Assembly (NCBI GenBank): GCA_026397895.1
Contig: JAPLTZ010000056.1
Location: forward strand, 1 to 11,474
Length of the DNA stretch: 11,474 bases
Reading direction: 5' to 3'
From: Verrucomicrobiota bacterium
GTDB taxonomy: Bacteria > Verrucomicrobiota > Verrucomicrobiia > Limisphaerales > JAFMIX01
This document shows, one piece after another, positions 6,066 to 11,474 of the stretch. The position numbers were made by a program, and so were the translations under genes. Within the stretch, counting starts at the first letter, position 1, and each line of letters begins with the position of its first letter. The notes beneath the pieces were generated by a model. That model was not told where the DNA came from. It worked only from the letters and a program-made list of their open reading frames with translations, and ran no database searches.

Positions 6066-6103
6066 TACGATACCCCCTTAAATTTGGCGACGCGGTTTTT
6101 CAT
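6065..6103 (-). CDS. 12-codon leader peptide derived from the hisB 5' end
   Basis: From the ATG at 6103 the minus strand reads MKNRVAKFKGVS and stops with TAA at 6067-6065. The first six residues are those of HisB (MKNRVA), encoded by bases identical to hisB. The stop overlaps the start of islet gene 1 (TAATG). It has the same TTTAAT -10 seven nucleotides upstream as hisB. It is either a truncated relic of hisB that now serves as a coupled leader for the islet genes, or a chance product of the duplication. Confidence 0.45.
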   Translation of the reverse strand: MKNRVAKFKGVS

Positions 6104-6142
6104 TGGCCGGATTAAACAATTTCTCCGCCGAAAAACAAAGCG
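6085..6142. repeat. Direct repeat copy B: duplicated hisB promoter and first codons
   Basis: This is the partner of 5131-5188, 954 bp upstream of it on the coding strand. On the minus strand it carries a -35-like TTGTTT (6138-6133), a 16-nt spacer, the -10 TTTAAT (6116-6111), 7 nt, and then the ATG at 6103. It starts 4 bp after the end of the TPR gene, so it probably marks the original position of the hisB promoter before the islet arrived. It now appears to drive the islet genes. Confidence 0.8.
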
Positions 6143-6145
6143 CAA

Positions 6146-7000
6146 TCATTTCGCGCCGGATTTCTGCGCGAGTTCCGCAATCTGTTTTTCGAGGGCGCGG
6201 CGTTCGTCTTCCCGTTCCGCAGGCAGGGCGGCGTGCAGTTGCCGGAGATGCTGAAGGGCGGCGGCAATATCGCCTTCTGCCTCGTCCAAGCGCGAGAGGG
6301 AGACAAGAATCTGCCGTTTCGCGGGCAGGTCGGGTTCGCCGGTGCGGGCTTCCTGCGCGGTCAGCTTGCGGGCGGCGAGCTGAAAGAAAGTTCGCGCATG
6401 GGCGTTGTCCTGAAAGTTCTCGCGATACAACCGGCCGAGTTCGCAAAGGATTTCGACGCTGTCGGGATTGGCGCGCTGGCCTTCGCGGAGAAAGGCTTCG
6501 GCGTCGTGCGGTCGTTTCATTTCGCCGCGCAACCAGAAGGCGGCGACGGTGTAGGTCTCCACGCGTTGCGGGTCGAGTTCGGCGGCGATGCGCAGCCAGG
6601 GGAGGATTTCGTTCGCGCCTGCGCCGGTCAGCTCGGTGTGCTTGGTGTTGAAAAAATTCCGCCCAAACGCCTCCACCCAATCGCGCGGTGGCTTGAGATA
6701 TTCATGCTCGTGTTCCTCGTGGCCGGCGGGCGCATCCGAACCGGCCTGCTCGGAAATATGCACTTCGTTCGTGCGGCCCTGGTCGAAGATGGACGGGTAA
6801 TAGCCGCTGTGAAAATACACGTCGGCCTTCACAAAGAAATGGTCGGCGAACATCCGCCGCGCATCGCCCATGACGATGTTCAGCAGGCTGCCGGAGCTGG
6901 CGCGGGACTGATTCCACGTCACAGCGCGCGGTTGCAACCACGTTGCCAGCGTGAAGCTGAGCGCCACTAGCAACGTCAGGATGAAACCGGGCGCGGGCAT
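6146..7000 (-). CDS. Membrane-anchored TPR protein linked to the ABC exporter
   Basis: The protein has 284 residues. Residues 5-22 (GFILTLLVALSFTLATWL) form a signal anchor or uncleaved signal peptide. A conserved-looking stretch MGDARRMFADHFFVKADVYFHSGYYPSIFD (split at residues 44-60 and 61-73) follows, then a short His/Glu-rich segment (HEEHEHEYL, 94-102). From about residue 130 the sequence is helical with tetratricopeptide-like spacing: ILPWLRIAAELDPQRVETY, AEAFLREGQRANPDSVEIL, CELGRLYRE and ARTFFQLAARK. The C-terminus (240-280) is charged and coiled-coil-like. It begins 5 nt after the permease stop and so is the third gene of the ABC operon. TPR domains bind partner proteins; a periplasmic scaffold for the exporter or its cargo fits, but this is inference. 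Start chosen at 7000 because the upstream frame only reads antisense-like sequence of the permease region. Confidence 0.78.
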   Translation of the reverse strand: MPAPGFILTLLVALSFTLATWLQPRAVTWNQSRASSGSLLNIVMGDARRMFADHFFVKADVYFHSGYYPSIFDQGRTNEVHISEQAGSDAPAGHEEHEHEYLKPPRDWVEAFGRNFFNTKHTELTGAGANEILPWLRIAAELDPQRVETYTVAAFWLRGEMKRPHDAEAFLREGQRANPDSVEILCELGRLYRENFQDNAHARTFFQLAARKLTAQEARTGEPDLPAKRQILVSLSRLDEAEGDIAAALQHLRQLHAALPAEREDERRALEKQIAELAQKSGAK

Positions 7001-7005
7001 GGCGG

Positions 7006-7785
7006 TCAGGTGTTGAGGGCCTTGCGGCGGAACGCCACCCATGCCGCGAACAGGAAAAACACCGTGTAGATCAGCGCGTAGGCCGAGGCCGCCGCCACCG
7101 CCCACCACGCGATCAAGCCTTGGTCGTGCACGACGAGGTCGCGCACATCGAACCATTCCAGGTGCGGGATGAGGAAGTAAATCGTGTAGGTGACGGAACG
7201 CATCGGCTCGGCTTGTTCCAGCGCGACCTGGTTCAGATGGCCGCCGAGCAGCAGGATGCCGACGACCACGATGAGGAGGATGGTGGAGTTGGACGACGGC
7301 GCGGCGAAGACGATCGAGCCCAGCACCGCCATCGCGATGACCACGCCGAGGAACATCCATTGCAGCCACGCCGCCTGAAAATAATTCAGCAGCGGCCACG
7401 CGTGCTCGCGCGAGCCGCTCACCACGGCGAGAAAAACGTAGAACATTACCAGCGCCAGCCCGGTGGCGAGCCAGCAGCCGAGGAATTTTCCCGCGATGAC
7501 CTGCCCGCGCGTGACCGGCTTGGCGAGCAGCGGGAAGATGGTGCGCTGCTCGCGTTCGGCGGGAATCTGTCGCGCGGCGGTCGTCACGGCGATGACCAGC
7601 GCGGAAATCCAGATGAGCAGGAGACAGAGTTCCTTGAGGTAGCGGACAATCTTGTCGTCGTTGAAAAAGTTCGCTGCGCCGGCCACGAGGATGATGAGCG
7701 CGCTCAACACGAACAGCACATAGAAATCCTTCCGCCGGTAAAGCTCCTTGACCGTGACGTTGGCGATGGCGAGGACGGAGTTCAT
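7006..7785 (-). CDS. ABC-2 type transporter permease
   Basis: The protein has 259 residues with six predicted transmembrane helices at about 21-40, 51-71, 101-121, 140-160, 166-182 and 226-250. The conserved cytoplasmic loop between helices 2 and 3 reads AEREQRTIFPLLAKPVTRGQ (76-95), characteristic of ABC-2 permeases such as NosY-like proteins, and GKFLG follows. It pairs with the ATPase encoded just upstream to form an exporter; substrate unknown. The start MNSVLAIANVTVKELYRRKDF matches the usual N-terminus of the family. An in-frame ATG at 7902 overlaps the ATPase stop (ATGA) and would add 39 residues read through the 7-bp repeat region, including FAFCLLPFAFCLPP. The extended form (298 residues) cannot be excluded and would be translationally coupled. 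Confidence 0.88.
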   Translation of the reverse strand: MNSVLAIANVTVKELYRRKDFYVLFVLSALIILVAGAANFFNDDKIVRYLKELCLLLIWISALVIAVTTAARQIPAEREQRTIFPLLAKPVTRGQVIAGKFLGCWLATGLALVMFYVFLAVVSGSREHAWPLLNYFQAAWLQWMFLGVVIAMAVLGSIVFAAPSSNSTILLIVVVGILLLGGHLNQVALEQAEPMRSVTYTIYFLIPHLEWFDVRDLVVHDQGLIAWWAVAAASAYALIYTVFFLFAAWVAFRRKALNT

Positions 7786-7793
7786 TGGTGGAA

Positions 7794-7884
7794 GGCAAAA
7801 GGCAAAAGGCAAAAGGCAAAAGGCAAAAAGCGAAACCGCCACGGATTGGTCCGGTTTTTTGCCTTTTGCCTTTTTACTTTTGCC
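7794..7884. repeat. GGCAAAA heptamer array with an inverted counterpart
   Basis: Five exact tandem GGCAAAA units run from 7794 to 7828. After a 28-bp spacer (7829-7856), the same heptamer appears inverted: TTTTGCC at 7857-7863, 7864-7870 and 7878-7884, with a degenerate unit at 7871-7877. The two arms can pair into a long hairpin. The array fills most of the 113 bp between the ATPase stop and the usual permease start. It belongs to the same class of 7-bp arrays as those in nadB and larC but has a different unit. Confidence 0.85.
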
Positions 7885-7898
7885 TTTCATGTAGCCTT

Positions 7899-8627
7899 TC
7901 ATTTGTAGCCGATGATTTTCAGGAACGTCTGCTCCAGCGGGGCGTTGTATTTCTGCGTGAGGTCGCTGACGCTGCCTTCGGCCTTCAACTCGCCGCCGGC
8001 CAGAATCGCCACGCGGTCGCACACGGTTTCCACCTCGCCGAGTTCGTGCGACGAGAAGAAAACGGTTTTACCCTCGTTCTTCAGCCGCAAAATAATTTGA
8101 CGCACCTGCATCCGTCCGATCGGGTCGAGGCCGCTGGTCGGTTCGTCGAGGATAAGCAGGTCGGGATTGTTGATGAGCGCCTGCGCCAGGCCGACGCGCT
8201 GCTGCATGCCCTTCGAATAGGTCTTGATCTGGCGTTTCCGCGCGTGGTCGAGTTCGACGAGTTTCAAGACGGCGTCAATGCACGACTCGATTTCGCTTTT
8301 GGCAATTCCGAAAATTTTCGCGTAGAACCGCAGAATCTCCTCCGCCGTGAGAAACTTGTAGTAATAGGTCAGCTCCGGCAGGTAGCCGATGCGCTGGCGG
8401 GCGATGGGCTGGCGCACATCTACACCGAAGAGTTGCGCCGTGCCGCTCGTGGCGTTCACGAAGCCGAGCAGCACGTTCATCGTGGTGGTCTTGCCCGCGC
8501 CATTCGGGCCGAGGAAGCCGAAGACCTCGCCGGCGTTGACGGTGAGATTCAGCCCCTGCAACGCGACCTTGGGAACTGCCCCGCCGTATTCCGCGCGCAG
8601 GTTTTCAATTTTTACAATCGCATCCAT
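7899..8627 (-). CDS. ABC-2 type transporter ATP-binding protein
   Basis: The protein has 242 residues and is a single nucleotide-binding domain. It has Walker A GPNGAGKT (40-47), a YLPE segment at the Q-loop position (82-85, with no glutamine, as in many ABC-2 ATPases), the signature YSKGMQQR (137-144), Walker B LLILDEP (157-163) with the catalytic Glu162, the D-loop SGLD (165-168) and the switch His194. It hydrolyses ATP at the cytoplasmic face to power the permease encoded next. Order and spacing (ATPase, permease, TPR protein) indicate one operon transcribed away from larB. The ATG at 8627 begins MDAIVKIENL, the standard start for the family. A substrate cannot be inferred; close relatives include NosF/CcmA-like and gliding/sodium exporter ATPases. 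Confidence 0.95.
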   Translation of the reverse strand: MDAIVKIENLRAEYGGAVPKVALQGLNLTVNAGEVFGFLGPNGAGKTTTMNVLLGFVNATSGTAQLFGVDVRQPIARQRIGYLPELTYYYKFLTAEEILRFYAKIFGIAKSEIESCIDAVLKLVELDHARKRQIKTYSKGMQQRVGLAQALINNPDLLILDEPTSGLDPIGRMQVRQIILRLKNEGKTVFFSSHELGEVETVCDRVAILAGGELKAEGSVSDLTQKYNAPLEQTFLKIIGYK

Positions 8628-8721
8628 TCGGCTTTCGGGATGGCAGTCTAAAACCCGCCGCCCGCTTGGCGAGCGAATTTTCCGGCGTGACCGCGCGGAA
8701 GCTTCCCGTCATATTCCCAGA
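8628..8721. promoter_or_regulatory. Divergent intergenic region between the ABC operon and larBC
   Basis: These 94 bp must hold the start signals of both the ABC operon (minus) and larB (plus). For the ABC side I see only a weak TTTTAG/TTTAGA element near 8648-8653 without a matching -35. No clear operator palindrome or riboswitch is visible. Confidence 0.5.
8687..8715 (+). promoter_or_regulatory. Candidate larB promoter, leaderless
   Basis: GTGACC (8687-8692, four of six matches to TTGACA) and CATATT (8710-8715, four of six to TATAAT) are separated by exactly 17 nt. The larB GTG follows 6 nt after the -10, so the predicted transcript would begin at the start codon. The hexamers are weak and could be chance. 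Confidence 0.3.
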
Positions 8722-9495
8722 GTGACGACCACCGAAGCCATCCGCTTGCTCGAAAAATTCCGCGCCGGCGGCGCGACCCGCGACCACGTCCTGCGCGCGT
8801 TCCAAGCCGCGCCGACCGCCGACCTCGGCTTCGCGCAGGTGGACACCCACCGCGCGCTCCGCAAAGGTTTTCCCGAAGTCATCTTCGGCGCGGGCAAAAC
8901 GCCGGAACAGGTCGCCAAGATCGCCGCCAAGCTGATTGACCACGGCCAGCGCGTGCTCGCCACGCGCGTCGGGCCGGAACATTTCCGCGCCGTGCGCAAA
9001 AAATTCAAGCACGCCGTCCACCACGAACTCGCCCGCTGCATCACCATCGAGAAAACTCCGTTGCCCAAGCGCGCCGGCAACATCGGCGTCATCTGCGCCG
9101 GCACTAGCGATCTGCCCGTGGCCGAAGAAGCCGCCGTCACCGCCGAAATCATGGGCAACACCGTCGTCCGCATCCACGACGCGGGCGTGGCCGGATTGCA
9201 CCGTCTGCTGGCGCGGATGGAAACTTTGCAGAAGGCCAACGTCCTCGTCGTGGTCGCGGGCATGGAAGGCGCGCTGCCGAGCGTCGTCGCCGGCCTCGTG
9301 AGCAAGCCGGTCATCGCCGTGCCGACGAGCGTGGGCTACGGCGCGAGCTTCGGCGGCGTGGCGGCGCTGCTCGGCATGTTGAACAGTTGCGGCAGCGGCG
9401 TGACCGTGGTGAACATTGACAACGGCTTCGGCGCGGGCTACGCGGCGGCGCAGATCAACGCGTTGGTCGGAGGGATGAGCGCCGCGAATCCCTGA
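8722..9495 (+). CDS. larB: Nickel-pincer cofactor biosynthesis protein LarB
   Basis: LarB carboxylates the pyridinium ring of nicotinic acid adenine dinucleotide and cleaves off AMP, giving the biscarboxylic mononucleotide precursor of the nickel-pincer nucleotide. This 257-residue protein has a family-specific N-terminal part (residues 1-115, with FPEVIFGAGKTPEQV at 50-64) and a PurE-like Rossmann domain with ICAGTSDLPVAEEAA (124-138), DAGVAGLHRLL (153-163), MEGALPSVVAGL (181-192), PTSVGYGASFGGVAALL (201-217) and the C-terminal LNSCGSGVTVVNIDNGFGAG (220-239). Cys223 corresponds to the conserved active-site cysteine known in the Lactobacillus enzyme. The GTG at 8722 is chosen because the family N-terminus starts there. 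The frame stays open upstream to 8389, but that stretch is antisense to the ABC ATPase. larC follows after 28 nt. larE and a nickel-pincer enzyme such as larA are not in the window. Confidence 0.93.
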   Translation: MTTTEAIRLLEKFRAGGATRDHVLRAFQAAPTADLGFAQVDTHRALRKGFPEVIFGAGKTPEQVAKIAAKLIDHGQRVLATRVGPEHFRAVRKKFKHAVHHELARCITIEKTPLPKRAGNIGVICAGTSDLPVAEEAAVTAEIMGNTVVRIHDAGVAGLHRLLARMETLQKANVLVVVAGMEGALPSVVAGLVSKPVIAVPTSVGYGASFGGVAALLGMLNSCGSGVTVVNIDNGFGAGYAAAQINALVGGMSAANP

Positions 9496-9523
9496 CTTAT
9501 TTGGGCTCGGCCCTCCGAAACAA

Positions 9524-10828
9524 ATGAAAACCCTCTACCTCGACATCTTCAGCGGCATCAGCGGCGACATGTTCATCGGCGCGCTGATTGATCTCGGCGT
9601 GGACGCCCACAAACTCGCGCACGAATTGGAGAAGCTGAAACTCGACGGCTATCATCTGCACGTCGCCGACGCGGAGAAGTGCGGCATCGCGGGCATCAAG
9701 TTCGACGTGCACCTCGCGGACGCGCACGACCACGATCATGACCACGATCATGACCATGATCACGGACACGAACATCATCACGACCATGGCGAGCATTGTC
9801 ACGGCGACCACGACCATTCGCATGACGACAGCCGCAACTTTGCCGACATCAAAAAGCTCATCACCAAGAGCCGACTCTCGCCGTGGGTGAAGAAAAAATC
9901 CCTCGCCGTGTTCCAACGAATCGCGGTGGCGGAAGGCAAAATCCACGGCAAGCCGCCGGGCGAAGTCCACTTCCACGAAGTCGGCGCGGTGGATTCCATC
10001 GTGGACATCGTCGGCGCGGCCATCGCGCTGGAAATGCTCGGCAAGCCGCGCGTGCTCGCCGCGCCCGTCACCGAGGGCACGGGCTGGGTGCAGTGCGCGC
10101 ACGGACGTTTCCCTGTCCCCACGCCCGCCACGCTCGCCATCCTCGGCGCGCGCGGCATCGGCGTCACGCAATGCGACGAGCCGTGCGAACTCGTCACGCC
10201 CACCGGCGCGGCGTTGCTGGCGGAATTTGTGGAGGAATTTGGCGCGATGGAAAATCTGGTCGCGGAGAAAATCGGTTTCGGCCTCGGCACGCGCGACAAC
10301 AAGACAAGGCCGAACGTGCTGCGCGCCGTGTTCGGTGCGCAGTCCAAAGTCCAAAGTCCAAAGTCCAAAGCCGCAAGTTCCGGCCACGACTGGGAAACCG
10401 ACCGCGTCGCCGTGTTGGAGACGAATCTCGACGATATCAGCGGTGAAATCCTCGGTGCGTTTATAGAAACCGCTTTGGCCGCCGGCGCGCTGGATGTTTT
10501 CCACACGCCCATCCAGATGAAGAAGAACCGGCCCGGCACGCTGCTCACGGTGTTGTGCGCCGAAACGGACGCGGACAAGTTCAGCGAGCTGCTGCTGCGC
10601 GAGACGACGGCGTTCGGCGTGCGCCGCACCATCGCCGAGCGGCGGAAGCTGCAACGCGAGTTTACAACGGTGAAGACGAAGCTTGGCAACGTGACGGTGA
10701 AGCTCGGCAAGCTGAACGGCAAGGTCGTGCAGGCCGCGCCGGAGTTTGAATCGTGCAAGAAGCTCGCGGTGCAAAAGCGCGTGCCGCTGAAGCAGGTTTA
10801 CGCGGCGGCGGTGAAGGCGCTGAAATGA
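9524..10828 (+). CDS. larC: Nickel-insertion protein LarC (fused LarC1-LarC2)
   Basis: LarC is a CTP-dependent cyclometallase that inserts nickel into the sulfur-containing pincer nucleotide, the last step of cofactor synthesis. The 434-residue protein starts MKTLYLDIFSGISGDMFIGA (1-20), the family signature, and has EVHFHEVGAVDSIVDIVGA (147-165), TPTGAALLAEF (225-235) and a C-terminal LETNLDDISGE (298-308) and FGVRRTIAERRKL (364-376). A histidine/aspartate-rich stretch (63-100), mostly DH repeats plus HCHGDHDHSH, is a likely nickel-binding region. In Lactobacillus plantarum the two halves are joined by a programmed -1 frameshift; here they are one frame. The junction (about residues 272-288) is occupied by a 7-bp repeat array encoding QSKVQSPKSKA. 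No Shine-Dalgarno sequence precedes the ATG; it is probably co-transcribed with larB. Confidence 0.94.
   Translation: MKTLYLDIFSGISGDMFIGALIDLGVDAHKLAHELEKLKLDGYHLHVADAEKCGIAGIKFDVHLADAHDHDHDHDHDHDHGHEHHHDHGEHCHGDHDHSHDDSRNFADIKKLITKSRLSPWVKKKSLAVFQRIAVAEGKIHGKPPGEVHFHEVGAVDSIVDIVGAAIALEMLGKPRVLAAPVTEGTGWVQCAHGRFPVPTPATLAILGARGIGVTQCDEPCELVTPTGAALLAEFVEEFGAMENLVAEKIGFGLGTRDNKTRPNVLRAVFGAQSKVQSPKSKAASSGHDWETDRVAVLETNLDDISGEILGAFIETALAAGALDVFHTPIQMKKNRPGTLLTVLCAETDADKFSELLLRETTAFGVRRTIAERRKLQREFTTVKTKLGNVTVKLGKLNGKVVQAAPEFESCKKLAVQKRVPLKQVYAAAVKALK
9728..9763 (+). repeat. 12-bp tandem repeat encoding the DH-rich tract of LarC
   Basis: Two exact units of gaccacgatcat (9728-9739, 9740-9751) and a third with two changes (9752-9763) encode the DHDH series. 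Each unit is four codons, so copy-number change would lengthen or shorten the histidine tract without shifting the frame. Confidence 0.75.
10341..10370. repeat. 7-bp tandem repeat AGTCCAA at the LarC1/LarC2 junction
   Basis: Four exact units (10341-10347, 10348-10354, 10355-10361, 10362-10368) plus AG lie inside larC and encode a Ser/Lys-rich linker. Seven bases per unit means any change in copy number would take the C-terminal half out of frame. It is the third heptamer array in this window and has its own unit. Confidence 0.85.
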
Positions 10829-10833
10829 TTTTC

Positions 10834-10890
10834 GGGAGGGACGGCATGTTGCCGTCCCCAATTTTGGGTCGCCGACACGGCGATCCTCCC
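10834..10890. repeat. Compact double-hairpin repeat between larC and ribB
   Basis: Two stem-loops with 3-nt loops lie side by side: gggacggca/tgccgtccc (10838-10846/10850-10858) and tcgccg/cggcga (10869-10874/10878-10883, extendable by a G-T and two G-C pairs). The ends gggagg (10834-10839) and cctccc (10885-10890) are inverted. The plan of outer inverted ends, two hairpins and 3-nt loops matches the element at 1100-1244, and both first stems begin GGGACG. It fills the 72-bp larC-ribB gap and could also act as a terminator of larBC, though there is no T-run. Confidence 0.7.
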
Positions 10891-10900
10891 AGATTTGAAA

Positions 10901-11474
<574 letters not shown>

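Larger units (their letters stand above)
5189..6084. mobile_element. AT-rich islet between duplicated hisB promoter segments
   Basis: This 896-bp stretch falls to about 37-38% G+C in lines I counted, against 57-65% in neighbours, with an abrupt change at both ends. It is bounded by the 58-bp direct repeats at 5131-5188 and 6085-6142. It carries two short genes of unknown function, both on the minus strand. I see no integrase, transposase or terminal inverted repeats. It may be a non-autonomous insertion or the remnant of a larger one. The composition and repeats are seen directly; horizontal origin is inferred. Confidence 0.6.

Noticed and set aside
7001..7819. Upstream extension of the TPR protein giving a 557-residue product
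   Set aside because: That part reads the permease gene in the wrong frame; the ATG at 7000 followed by a signal anchor is the natural start.
7794..7884. Repeat array considered as a CRISPR
   Set aside because: Units are 7 bp and directly adjacent with no spacers, and no cas gene is present.
8389..8721. N-terminal extension of LarB in the same frame
   Set aside because: It is antisense to the ABC ATPase and has no LarB similarity; family length fits the GTG at 8722.
10829..10900. FMN riboswitch upstream of ribB
   Set aside because: Only 72 bp are available, filled by a double hairpin; none of the conserved riboswitch junction sequence is seen.

Overview
The window is GC-rich (about 57-65% G+C in lines I sampled). 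It looks like a chromosome segment from a Gram-negative bacterium, most probably of the Verrucomicrobia/Planctomycetes group. That guess rests on the palindromic intergenic repeats, the arrays of 7-bp tandem repeats, the general lack of Shine-Dalgarno sequences, and protein resemblances from memory. No rRNA or tRNA is present to confirm it.

Minus strand, in order of transcription: an ABC-2 exporter ATPase (8627-7899), its permease (7785-7006, or an extended form from 7902) and a membrane-anchored TPR protein (7000-6146) form a tight operon. An AT-rich islet (about 6084-5189, near 38% G+C) with two unknown small genes follows. It is bounded by 58-bp direct repeats, each carrying the promoter and first codons of hisB. 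Next come hisB (histidine biosynthesis), an ECF sigma factor, its membrane anti-sigma factor, a small secreted protein, and nadB (L-aspartate oxidase, NAD synthesis) with a frameshift near its 5' end. After a 243-bp gap holding a double-hairpin repeat come an LEA_2-type lipoprotein and the start of a BtpA-family gene, which runs off the left edge.

Plus strand, diverging from the ABC operon: larB and larC (nickel-pincer nucleotide cofactor synthesis), a second double-hairpin repeat, and the start of ribB or ribBA (riboflavin synthesis), cut by the right edge. The genes for larE, for any nickel-pincer enzyme such as larA, and for nadA/nadC are not in the window. LarB's substrate, nicotinic acid adenine dinucleotide, lies downstream of NadB in NAD synthesis. 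This is the one visible metabolic link between the two halves.

Four things deserve attention. (1) Three different 7-bp tandem repeats have invaded nadB, the ABC intercistronic space and larC; in larC the array sits at the LarC1/LarC2 domain junction. (2) The AT-rich islet split an ancestral promoter-hisB junction and left a duplicate, in which the -35 and -10 blocks are conserved and the spacer has diverged. (3) Several genes have a good -10 hexamer only 6-8 nt before the start codon, suggesting leaderless mRNAs. (4) nadB has a frameshift that removes part of its FAD-binding glycine motif.
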